Origin: an uncultured Eubacteriales bacterium
GTDB lineage: Bacteria; Bacillota; Clostridia; Oscillospirales; Acutalibacteraceae
Length of the DNA stretch: 5,791 bases
Assembly (NCBI GenBank): GCA_900319615.1
Contig: ONPE01000119.1
Coordinates: 1-5,791, forward strand
Direction of reading: 5' to 3'
A program made the translations under genes and the position numbers. Position 1 is the first letter of the stretch. Each line of letters starts with the position of its first letter. Positions 1-5,642 of the stretch are shown here, piece after piece. Below the pieces are notes generated by a model. It saw only the letters and a program-made list of their open reading frames with translations, was not told where the DNA came from and ran no database searches.

Positions 1-41
1 CGCTTGCAGCTCTTTTTACAGAGTCGCAAGCGTAATTTTTT
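1..41 (+). terminator. Candidate intrinsic terminator at the window edge
   Basis: A hairpin with 7-bp arms CGCTTGC (1-7) and GCAAGCG (26-32) is extended inward by CTCT/AGAG (10-13/20-23) around a T-rich loop. It is followed on the + strand by a run of six T at 36-41. This would end a + strand transcript arriving from outside the window. On the minus strand it could also serve the permease gene ending at 107, but the bases that would form that T-run are outside the window. No gene can be attached to it with certainty. Confidence 0.45.
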
Positions 42-80
42 GCAGTATTTACTATAATTCAAACGCGTCAGCGTTCCCGA

Positions 81-112
81 AACTCCTAACTCCTCACTCC
101 TCACTCCTAACT
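81..112. repeat. Heptamer array AACTCCT/CACTCCT, copy 1 (solo)
   Basis: Four heptamers and a partial fifth are read on the + strand: AACTCCT, AACTCCT, CACTCCT, CACTCCT, AACT. This is the same repeat family that flanks the four-helix-bundle gene at 5231-5263 and 5643-5688, but with a different order of A- and C-variants and no partner array in view. Read on the minus strand it is AGGAGTK repeated. The array overlaps the 3' end of the permease gene, whose TAG stop (107-109) is made from repeat bases. Confidence 0.9.
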
Positions 113-1206
113 GAGAGCAAGGTCTCCGTCCTTTACCCAGCCGATCTTGCGGAAGATCAGGTTTATAAGCGGACAGAGCACGGCGGGCAGGACTATGCAG
201 ACAAGCGCGAGGCCTATCCAGTCCACGGCGCCGGGAGTTATCGCAGCAGCGCCCTTGGCTATAGCCTCCTCAGACGGAGCGAACCAGCCGGTGATCACGC
301 CGATCTGACCGCAGAAGCCGCAGGTGCCCATGCCGGAGTTGATGGGCGCGCCGTTCATCTGCAAGCCGAAAACGCAAGTCGCTATCGGGCCTGTGATCGC
401 CGAGGTGATTATCGGGGCGAGCCAAATGCGCGGATTCTTGACGATGTTGGGCATCTGGAGCATCGAGGTGCCGATGCCCTGGCTGACAAGACCGCCCCAG
501 CGGTTCTCGCGGAAGGACATCACCGCGAAGCCGACCATCTGCGCGCAGCAGCCTGCTACAGCAGCGCCGCCTGCAAGGCCAGTAAGAGCCAGCACCGAGC
601 AGATAGCCGCGGAGGATATCGGCAGGGTCAGAGCTATTCCGACCAGCACCGATACCACTATGCCCATCAGGAAGGGCTGCAGCTTGGTGGCGCTGTCTAT
701 GAGGATGCCGAACGCCGAAGCCGCCGTGCCGATAGGCGGAGCTATCAGCTTAGCAAGCGCAACGCCGATGAGGATGGTCACGGCAGGGGTGACGAGGATG
801 TCGACCTTGGTCTCCTTGGACACAGCCTTACCGAACTCGGCGGCGATGATCGCGATTATCAAAACGGCGAGAGGGCCGCCAGCGCCGCCCTCGATGTTGG
901 CTGAGTATCCGACAGCCGCCAGAGAGAACAGCACCATGGGGTCGGCTTTGAGGGCGTAGCCTATGGCGACCGCCATAGCGCGTAGCCTATGGCGACCGCC
1001 ATAGCGGGGCCGGACACAGCCATCGCATATGCGCCGATATCGGTGAAGAACTGCAGACCGCTAAGCACGCCGACGGTCTTGAATATCGTACCGATCAGCA
1101 GCGAGCAGAACAAGCCCTGCGCCATAGCGCCGAGAGCGTCGATACCGTAGCGCTTCCAGCTTATCTCGATATTTTTGCGTTTCAAAAACGCCTTGAATTT
1201 TGACAA
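107..1206 (-). pseudogene. PfoR/EIIC-type PTS-like membrane permease, frameshifted by a 26-bp duplication
   Basis: This encodes a polytopic membrane protein of the PTS_EIIC_2 / PfoR family (PF13303, COG3641), recognised by long hydrophobic segments and the glycine-rich NGAPINSGMGTCGFCGQIG stretch in the C-terminal half. Members are annotated as sugar-specific EIIC-like permeases; the name PfoR comes from perfringolysin O regulation in Clostridium perfringens. The substrate is unknown and no IIA or IIB domain is visible. The gene is read in two frames: codons down from 1206 run to a stop at 961-963, and the rest is open from 976 to the TAG at 107-109. The break is an exact 26-bp tandem duplication (954-1005). 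Removing one copy fuses the frames into 357 residues, about normal family length. I chose the TTG at 1204-1206 over an upstream TTG at 1243-1245 because GGAGGG lies 6 nt before it. The downstream part has its own ATG (974-976) overlapping the upstream stop, so translational restart is possible but unproven. Confidence 0.85.
954..1005. repeat. Exact 26-bp tandem duplication inside the permease gene
   Basis: Bases 954-979 are repeated without mismatch at 980-1005. Each unit contains an inverted repeat, CTATGGCG and CGCCATAG, separated by 2 nt. Because 26 is not a multiple of three, the second copy shifts the permease reading frame and both fragments encode the same MAVAIGYAL peptide. It may be a replication-slippage product or an assembly error. 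Confidence 0.95.
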
Positions 1207-1218
1207 ATCATTCCCTCC
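1204..1218 (-). promoter_or_regulatory. Ribosome binding site that fixes a TTG start for the permease
   Basis: On the minus strand GGAGGG (complement of 1213-1218) precedes TTG (1204-1206) by 6 nt. An ATG in the spacer (GGAATGATTTG) is out of frame with the permease. The upstream in-frame TTG at 1243-1245 has no comparable site, so the initiator is most likely 1206. Confidence 0.75.
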
Positions 1219-1243
1219 AAAATTAATATTAAAGGATTTTCCC

Positions 1244-1272
1244 AAAATAAATTACCCCGGTGCAAAAACCAA
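1244..1272 (-). promoter_or_regulatory. Weak sigma-A-like promoter candidate for the permease
   Basis: On the minus strand TTGGTT (complement of 1267-1272) and TATTTT (complement of 1244-1249) are separated by 17 bp. This would place a transcript start about 20 nt upstream of the GGAGGG site. The -10 box matches the consensus at only four of six bases, so this is a guess supported mainly by spacing and position. Confidence 0.25.
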
Positions 1273-1439
1273 AGAGTCCTCCCGACGCCTTACTTGCGAC
1301 AGGATATTGCAAACCGATCAATCGGTTGAGATCGCCACGGGGCGCGTACCGATCGTCAGTATCAGCGAGAGCAGAGTTTAGTGTGATAATCTCAACATCA
1401 GCCTTTTGCGCCCCTCGCGATGACAATCTTGAAATAAAA
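1273..1439. other. Gene-free leader region with short dyads
   Basis: This stretch lies upstream of the permease and has no convincing coding sequence. It holds a 7-bp dyad AACCGAT/ATCGGTT with a 2-nt loop (1312-1327), a second dyad GATCG/CGATC (1330-1354), and the sequence CTCGCGATGAC near 1415, which resembles the right end of the palindromic element at 1589-1706 (CTCGGAATGAC). It may be a degraded repeat or a structured 5' leader. I could not match it to a known riboswitch or T-box. Confidence 0.35.
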
Positions 1440-1478
1440 TATAAACAACAAAACGCCGAAAGTCAACGAACTTTCGGC
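1440..1478 (-). terminator. Intrinsic terminator, minus strand
   Basis: The arms GCCGAAAGT (1455-1463) and ACTTTCGGC (1470-1478) form a perfect 9-bp stem with a 6-nt loop. Read on the minus strand, the hairpin is followed directly by GTTTTGTTGTTTA, a T-rich tail. It would stop transcription coming from the glp operon before the permease gene. It lies about 550 nt after the DUF1667 stop, so a nearer terminator may act first, and an attenuator role for the permease cannot be excluded. Confidence 0.6.
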
Positions 1479-1588
1479 ATTTACTATGTTTTATACAATC
1501 TATCCCAAACAAATGAGGGTATATTTGGTATGTTTTCTGACACGAGACGGCGCGCCGCTTTTCTGTAGCAGTCCCGCAAAGATTCGCA

Positions 1589-1706
1589 GTCATTGCGAGC
1601 CCTTTAGGGCGTGGCAATCCCACAAAGTGGTTATCCAACGCTTCATTCCCTATTTGTGGGATTCCCACGGGGCTTCAATATGCGTGTTGAAGCCCCTCGG
1701 AATGAC
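1589..1706. mobile_element. MITE-like palindromic element, 118 bp, non-coding
   Basis: The ends are GTCATTGCGAG (1589-1599) and CTCGGAATGAC (1696-1706), an inverted repeat matching at 10 of 11 positions. Inside are a perfect 11-bp dyad AATCCCACAAA/TTTGTGGGATT (1616-1626 and 1653-1663) and a perfect 10-bp dyad GGGGCTTCAA/TTGAAGCCCC (1669-1678 and 1687-1696). It has no coding capacity. Elements opening with GTCATTGCGAG and running into GTGGCAATCCC are familiar intergenic repeats in several bacterial groups, including gut Firmicutes; that recognition is from memory, while the dyads are seen directly. No clear target-site duplication is visible. Confidence 0.65.
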
Positions 1707-1739
1707 AGTGTACGGAATATGATTCTGTCAGAAATATGT

Positions 1740-1767
1740 CAACAGGCAACAGGCAACAGGCAACAAG
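1740..1767. repeat. Heptamer array CAACAGG x4
   Basis: Three exact CAACAGG units (1740-1760) are followed by a variant CAACAAG (1761-1767). The period of seven is the same as in the AACTCCT arrays, although the sequence differs. A short dyad GGTTT/AAACC (1768-1779) with a TTTT run follows. The same GGCAACA word recurs at 1881-1923 and, on the opposite strand, at about 1840-1851. Confidence 0.85.
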
Positions 1768-1878
1768 GGTTTCAAAACCTTTTACGCACTATACAACTTT
1801 TTACTATTTTATTTTTCTTAAATATTCTTGTTGCTTTTGTTGCCATAAGGTAAAAACCCACTGTATAAGCCATTTTCA

Positions 1879-1924
1879 GCGGCAACAAGGGTGGCAACAA
1901 AGCGGCAACAAGGGTGGCAACAAG
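1879..1924. repeat. 23-bp tandem repeat, two copies, built from GGCAACA words
   Basis: The unit at 1879-1901 is repeated at 1902-1924 with only the last base changed. Each unit contains two GGCAACAA words separated by GGGT. Together with the array at 1740-1767 it brackets an AT-rich stretch of about 110 bp (1768-1878) that has no credible gene. Confidence 0.85.
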
Positions 1925-1930
1925 CGTCTG

Positions 1931-1950
1931 AAAGGCACGCGTGCCTTTTT
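1931..1950. terminator. Palindrome with T-run, possible bidirectional terminator
   Basis: The arms AAAGGCA (1931-1937) and TGCCTTT (1942-1948) surround CGCG. On the + strand a total of five T (1946-1950) closes the structure; on the minus strand only TTT from the stem itself is available. It lies about 80 nt beyond the DUF1667 stop codon, so it could act as a weak terminator of the glp operon, but its T-run favours the + strand, where no gene is seen. Confidence 0.35.
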
Positions 1951-2032
1951 ACTCCATACCGGTTTGCACCTCAAAATACCGACGTTCAGAGATCACTGTC
2001 TTGAGATTGGTTGACACGGTTCAACAAAACGT

Positions 2033-2404
2033 CTACCCGTGGTATTTACCGACGCTGCTTGTGGCGACTATGTCAACTCCGGTACCGGCGACGTTGCTTA
2101 TTAGCGTTTCCCCTATCCCGACGGGAGCCTGTGCGACAGCCGAGTTTATCTCGCGCATGACGTCCTGTATCTTATCCTTGGGGATATCGGAGGCTGTCTT
2201 GCAGGAGACGCGCTCCCTCTTGCCGCCGACGACCCTGACGGTCGAGGTGACGGTGCGCTTGGGGTCTTTGACCTCATTCTCTGCGTATGCCTTGCCCTTG
2301 GGACAGGTGTAGCCGCTGACGGAGGCTATCGTATCGCCGTCAAGCTCTACGGTAACGAGGCAGCCCATAGGACAGCCTATACAGGTGAGTTCACGTTTGG
2401 TCAT
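2033..2404 (-). CDS. DUF1667 family small Fe-S-type protein of the glp operon
   Basis: A 123-aa protein with an N-terminal cysteine cluster CIGCPMGC (Cys8, Cys11, Cys15) and a further TCPKG cysteine at position 34. This is the hallmark of DUF1667 (PF07892) and suggests an iron-sulfur cluster site. Members of this family repeatedly occur beside GlpA-type glycerol-3-phosphate dehydrogenase genes; a comparable order is known in Thermotoga maritima and clostridia. A role as electron carrier or third subunit of the dehydrogenase is inferred. The start is the ATG at 2402-2404, with AAAGAGG upstream at about 6-nt spacing. A longer open frame to 2506 runs through a repeat and should not be taken as protein. 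It is the last gene of the operon, separated from the upstream oxidoreductase by 109 nt that contain a REP-like repeat. Length is typical for the family. Confidence 0.88.
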   Translation of the reverse strand: MTKRELTCIGCPMGCLVTVELDGDTIASVSGYTCPKGKAYAENEVKDPKRTVTSTVRVVGGKRERVSCKTASDIPKDKIQDVMREINSAVAQAPVGIGETLISNVAGTGVDIVATSSVGKYHG

Positions 2405-2417
2405 AGTATACCTCTTT
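2402..2417 (-). promoter_or_regulatory. Ribosome binding site deciding the DUF1667 start
   Basis: On the minus strand AAAGAGG lies about 6 nt before the ATG at 2402-2404. The protein from this ATG begins just before the conserved cysteine cluster, as expected, whereas the longer open frame would add 34 residues translated from repeat DNA. Confidence 0.7.
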
Positions 2418-2431
2418 CTGATTATCGGTTG

Positions 2432-2513
2432 GTCGCGCGACACGAGTGTCTCGCTCCATTGATGCAATCCCTCAGTCGACGTTCGTCGACAGCTCCCTTT
2501 ACACAAGGGAGCC
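2432..2513. repeat. REP-like cluster of hairpins between operon genes
   Basis: Four dyads lie in a row: GTCGCGCGAC (2432-2441), GACAC/GTGTC (2439-2450), GTCGAC/GTCGAC with a GTTC loop (2475-2490), and GCTCCCTT/AAGGGAGC with a 5-nt loop (2492-2512). The last two together, read on the minus strand as GGCTCCCTT...AAGGGAGCTGTC...GACTGAGGGATTG, resemble a repeat I recognise from many gut clostridial genomes. That recognition is from memory. The element abuts the TAA stop of the oxidoreductase (2514-2516). In the mRNA the hairpins could protect the 3' end of the upstream message or lower expression of the downstream DUF1667 gene. Confidence 0.7.
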
Positions 2514-3779
2514 TTAAGGTTGCTCTATCTTAAGGGTGATCGTTTGCAGATCGGGGTGAGAATCGAGCTGCTCCTTCGTGAGGATGATCTGCTCCATCTC
2601 GCCGGGGGAGATCACGCGCTTCTTCTTATGCTGAACGCGCTCGTCGTCGAAATACACGCTGACATACGCGCTCTTGTAAACGTCCCCTACCCTGAATCTG
2701 ACGGTCAGCTTATCGTCTATACGGTCGGGGCGGACAGTCATGGGCACGGTGTAGCGCACGCCGCTCTCGGCTTTGAGGGTGATCTCCCTGCCGCCGGGTT
2801 CGCTGCTGCCACTGATATACTCTGCCGCTACAGCGCCGGCTCTCGCAGCCTCCTCGGACACGTAATCCACCAGATCGTGTACGTGCAGGACGTTGCCGCA
2901 GGCAAATACACCCGGCACGCCTGTCTCGAGGCTCTCATTGACGACGGGGCCCTTGGTGACGGGGCTGAGCTCTACGCCTGCCGCCGTGCTGAGCTCGTTC
3001 TCGGGGATGAGACCGCAGGACAGCAGCAGCACATCGCACTCTACCCTCTGCTCGGTGCCTTTGATGGGCTTGAGATCGGCGCCGACCTCTGCGATCGTTA
3101 CCGCCGTGATATGCTCCTTACCCTCGATATCGACCACGGTATGCGACAGCATGAGCGGTATGCCGAAGTCGTCGAGACACTGGACGATGTTCCTTTTCAG
3201 ACCGCCGGAATACGGCATGAGCTCCGCGACCAGCTTCACCTTAGCGCCCTCGAGGGTCATGCGGCGAGCCATGATGAGCCCGATATCTCCCGAGCCGAGA
3301 ACGACGACCTCCTTGCCCGGCATATAGCCCTCAATGTTCACGAGCCTCTGCGCCGTGCCTGCAGAGAAGATGCCTGCAGGACGGTAGCCGGGGATGTTAA
3401 GCGCTCCACGGGGTTTTTCACGACAGCCCATAGCGAGGATGACAGCCTTCGCCTTTATCTGAAACACACCGTCCTCGCGGTTCATCGCGGTGACGGTGCG
3501 GTCGGCAGCTACGTCCATGACCATGGTGTTCAGCTTGTACTCTATGCCTCTTTCAAGAGCCTGACGGATGAAGCGGTCGGCGTACTCGGGGCCTGTCAGC
3601 TCCTCCTTGAAGGTGTGCAGGCCGAAGCCGTTGTGGATGCACTGGTTGAGTATGCCGCCGAGCTGCTCGTCGCGCTCGAGGACGATCATGCTGCGCGCTC
3701 CGCTGTCGTATGCGGATACAGCCGCCGCGAGTCCCGCGGGACCTCCGCCGATTATCACTATATCATAGCTTGAGTTCAT
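2514..3779 (-). CDS. FAD/NAD(P)-dependent pyridine-nucleotide oxidoreductase, GlpB-like role
   Basis: A 421-aa two-dinucleotide-binding flavoprotein. It has an N-terminal FAD motif GGGPAG (residues 11-16), a second Rossmann motif VVVLGSGDIG (158-167) for NAD(P), a late FAD-binding segment GVFACGN (290-296), and a C-terminal beta-rich domain from about residue 328. No CxxC redox disulfide of the thioredoxin-reductase type is seen. It probably moves electrons between the glycerol-3-phosphate dehydrogenase flavin and a nicotinamide or other carrier, a role filled by GlpB in the anaerobic GlpABC enzyme; it is not a clear GlpB orthologue. The preferred start is the ATG at 3777-3779, one base after the TGA of the upstream gene, with AGGA 11 nt before it. 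A GTG at 3786-3788 would add three residues but has poor spacing to that site. The near-contact of the genes suggests translational coupling. The stop codon touches a REP-like repeat. Confidence 0.88.
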   Translation of the reverse strand: MNSSYDIVIIGGGPAGLAAAVSAYDSGARSMIVLERDEQLGGILNQCIHNGFGLHTFKEELTGPEYADRFIRQALERGIEYKLNTMVMDVAADRTVTAMNREDGVFQIKAKAVILAMGCREKPRGALNIPGYRPAGIFSAGTAQRLVNIEGYMPGKEVVVLGSGDIGLIMARRMTLEGAKVKLVAELMPYSGGLKRNIVQCLDDFGIPLMLSHTVVDIEGKEHITAVTIAEVGADLKPIKGTEQRVECDVLLLSCGLIPENELSTAAGVELSPVTKGPVVNESLETGVPGVFACGNVLHVHDLVDYVSEEAARAGAVAAEYISGSSEPGGREITLKAESGVRYTVPMTVRPDRIDDKLTVRFRVGDVYKSAYVSVYFDDERVQHKKKRVISPGEMEQIILTKEQLDSHPDLQTITLKIEQP

Positions 3780-3780
3780 C

Positions 3781-5217
3781 TCAGTCACCGTCCTTTGTGC
3801 GTGAATTGACGATGTATGAATCGCCGCCGCTCTTGGTGACCTGCGTAAGGTCTATACCGAGCTCGCGGTGAAGAATCTCCATCACCCTCGGGCTGCAAAA
3901 GCCCGACTGACATCGCCCCATACCGGCGCGTGTGCGGCGCTTGACGCCGTCGAGGGAGCGTGCTCCGACGGGTCTGTGTATAGCGTCGATGATCTCGCCC
4001 TCCGTGACCGACTCACAGCGGCAGACTATCGTGCCGTAGGCAGGCTGCTCCTTTATCAGGGCGTTGCGCTCTTCCAAAGAGAGCTTCTTGGGGTCGAGGA
4101 TATCCTTTCGCTGCGCGATGAAATCAGTTTTTTCGGAAAGCTCCAGCTTATCCCGGATGAGTCCGGCGACATATCTGCCGATAGCCGGAGCCGCCGAAAG
4201 CCCCGGGCTTGCGATACCGGCGCAGTTGAAGAAGCCCTCCGCGTCCTCAGCCTCGCCGAGGATGAAATCGTGACCGGCTTCGTTCGCCCTGAGACCGGCA
4301 AACGAGGTGATGACCTGTCGGGTAGGCAGAGCCTTGATGCTCAGCGCCGACATCGCGATAACGCTGTCGATACCGTCGGCTGTGGTGGCGGTGCTCTCTT
4401 TATCCTCTATATCAATGGCTGTGGGACCTACGATGGTGTTGCCGTGGACGGTAGGGGTCACAAGCACACCCTTGCCTAGCTTTGTAGGCAGCTGAAAGAC
4501 CGTGTGGCTGACATAGCCATCAACAGCGCGGTCGAGGAGGATGTAGTCGCCCCGACGGGGTGTGATGCTCAGCTTTCGGTCGCTGACCATGTTGTTCAGC
4601 ACATCGGAATACACGCCTGCAGCGTTTACGACGGCTCTTGAGATATACTCGCCCTTATCGGTGACGATATGCCATGCGCCGTCCTGACTGTAGATGTTTT
4701 CGACGCGAGTATCGAAGCGGAACTCTGCGCCGTTGACGGCGGCGTTCTCTGCCATAGCGACGGTCAGCTTGAAGGGACAGACTATGCCGGCTGTAGGAGC
4801 CCACAGCGCCGCGACGACGTCGTCTGCTATATGCGGCTCGAGTTCCAGTACCTGCTCGCGGTCGAGCACCTGCAGCCCCTGTACGCCGTTGCGCTCTCCC
4901 CTCTCTTTGAGGGCGTGCAGCTCGCCGGCGCGAGCCTTGTCGGTACACACGGTCAGGGAGCCGATACGCTTGAAGGGCACATCGAGCTGTGAGCTGAGCT
5001 CATCCATCATGCGGTTGCCCTCGACGTTGTAGCGCGCCTTGAGGCTGCCGTTCTCGGCGTCGTAGCCCGAGTGGATGATGGCGCTGTTAGCCTTGCTCGT
5101 GCCCGTGCAGACGTCCTCGTTCTTTTCGATAACAAGCACACTCGCCTTATATTTTGTCAACTCTCTTGCAACAGCGCAGCCGATAACCCCTGCGCCGATA
5201 ATTATTACGTCATACAT
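3781..5217 (-). CDS. GlpA/GlpO-like FAD dehydrogenase with BFD-like [2Fe-2S] domain
   Basis: A 478-aa probable glycerol-3-phosphate dehydrogenase that would oxidise glycerol-3-phosphate to dihydroxyacetone phosphate. The N-terminal DAO-type fold carries the FAD motif GAGVIG (residues 8-13) and the segment SKANSAIIHSGYD (41-53) typical of this family. VNAAG (197-201) and the glycine-rich GIASPGLSAAPAIG (334-347) complete the flavin domain. The C-terminal BFD-like domain has cysteines 399, 401, 436 and 441 (CxC, then C-x4-C), consistent with a [2Fe-2S] cluster. The start ATG (5215-5217) has AAGAGG 5 nt upstream. No signal peptide or membrane segment is evident, so it is likely cytosolic or peripheral. 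It follows glpK in the operon, but a repeat-bounded cassette now separates them. Related DAO plus BFD enzymes act on other substrates; the glpK neighbour is the main argument for glycerol-3-phosphate. Confidence 0.9.
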   Translation of the reverse strand: MYDVIIIGAGVIGCAVARELTKYKASVLVIEKNEDVCTGTSKANSAIIHSGYDAENGSLKARYNVEGNRMMDELSSQLDVPFKRIGSLTVCTDKARAGELHALKERGERNGVQGLQVLDREQVLELEPHIADDVVAALWAPTAGIVCPFKLTVAMAENAAVNGAEFRFDTRVENIYSQDGAWHIVTDKGEYISRAVVNAAGVYSDVLNNMVSDRKLSITPRRGDYILLDRAVDGYVSHTVFQLPTKLGKGVLVTPTVHGNTIVGPTAIDIEDKESTATTADGIDSVIAMSALSIKALPTRQVITSFAGLRANEAGHDFILGEAEDAEGFFNCAGIASPGLSAAPAIGRYVAGLIRDKLELSEKTDFIAQRKDILDPKKLSLEERNALIKEQPAYGTIVCRCESVTEGEIIDAIHRPVGARSLDGVKRRTRAGMGRCQSGFCSPRVMEILHRELGIDLTQVTKSGGDSYIVNSRTKDGD

Positions 5218-5228
5218 ATTAACCTCTT
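5215..5228 (-). promoter_or_regulatory. Ribosome binding site of the GlpA/GlpO-like gene, next to the cassette edge
   Basis: AAGAGG (complement of 5223-5228) lies 5 nt before the ATG at 5215-5217. Only two bases separate it from the heptamer array beginning at 5231, so the cassette lies directly upstream of the translation signal without destroying it. Confidence 0.75.
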
Positions 5229-5230
5229 GA

Positions 5231-5263
5231 AGTTAGGAGTGAGGAGTTAGGAGTGAGGAGTTA
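5231..5263 (-). repeat. Left terminal inverted repeat, heptamer array
   Basis: Read on the + strand: AGTT, AGGAGTG, AGGAGTT, AGGAGTG, AGGAGTT, A. It is the exact reverse complement of 5642-5674, including the alternation of the two heptamer variants. It lies 7 nt beyond the four-helix gene's stop codon. Confidence 0.92.
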
Positions 5264-5270
5264 AAACACC

Positions 5271-5642
5271 TCATACCTGATCTTCCTTTTCCTTATTATC
5301 TTTAACTGTTTTAGTAATGGAAGACAGCAGCTTTTTTATCTCTGTACAATCTTCCGTTATAGATTGATATTCATTTTCTTTAAGTAATCCTGTTTCAAAT
5401 AACAGTTCAAGCCAATACTCTGTTTCTGCACATTCTTTGAAAGCAATATACATTTTTGCTAAAAAGTCCTTCTCACTGAAAGCGCAATTTGCTTCAGCTA
5501 TGTTAGCACCGATGCTTGTACCGCATCTAAGCAGTTGCTTTGACAATATATATTCTTTTTTATCCTCACACAAGTACCGATAAAGCCTTACGATCCTTAC
5601 GGCAAACATCTTACTCTTCTGGTAAGTTATTCCATAGTTCAT
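5271..5642 (-). CDS. Four-helix-bundle protein, 23S rRNA intervening-sequence (S23) family
   Basis: A 123-aa, mostly helical and charged protein. The segments FAVRIVRLYRYL (13-24), LSKQLLRCGTSIGANIAEA (33-51) and MYIAFKECAETEYWLELL (64-81) match the conserved core of the four-helix-bundle family first known from 23S rRNA intervening sequences and structurally related to the Avd protein of diversity-generating retroelements. Biochemical function is unknown; RNA or nucleic-acid binding is a suggestion. The length is normal for the family. The ATG at 5640-5642 is kept because the conserved YQKSKxFAVRIV lead needs it. Its ribosome binding sequences come from the flanking heptamer array: AGGAG cores lie 2 and 9 nt before the ATG. 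GC is about 34%, much lower than its neighbours, a sign of transfer. It stands inside a glycerol operon with no evident link to glycerol. Confidence 0.9.
   Translation of the reverse strand: MNYGITYQKSKMFAVRIVRLYRYLCEDKKEYILSKQLLRCGTSIGANIAEANCAFSEKDFLAKMYIAFKECAETEYWLELLFETGLLKENEYQSITEDCTEIKKLLSSITKTVKDNKEKEDQV

Noticed and set aside
324..959. A + strand open frame of 211 codons opposite the permease
   Set aside because: Antisense shadow of a recognised membrane protein; its composition does not resemble any protein family.
1229..1426. Small overlapping open frames on both strands upstream of the permease
   Set aside because: No start signals and no recognised domains; more likely non-coding leader or repeat DNA.
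1378..1668. A minus-strand open frame of 96 codons in the intergenic region
   Set aside because: It runs through the MITE-like element and the terminator hairpin; no ribosome binding site or family signature was seen.
2405..2506. N-terminal extension of the DUF1667 protein to a start at 2506
   Set aside because: The added 34 codons translate the REP-like hairpins, while the ATG at 2402-2404 has a good ribosome binding site and the usual distance to the cysteine cluster.
2520..3773. A long open frame of 417 codons on the + strand
   Set aside because: It lies fully antisense to the well-supported FAD oxidoreductase, has no recognisable motifs, and reflects the GC-rich codon pattern of the opposite strand.
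5271..5642. The four-helix protein as Avd of a diversity-generating retroelement
   Set aside because: No reverse transcriptase, template repeat or variable-repeat target is present; only the fold family is shared.
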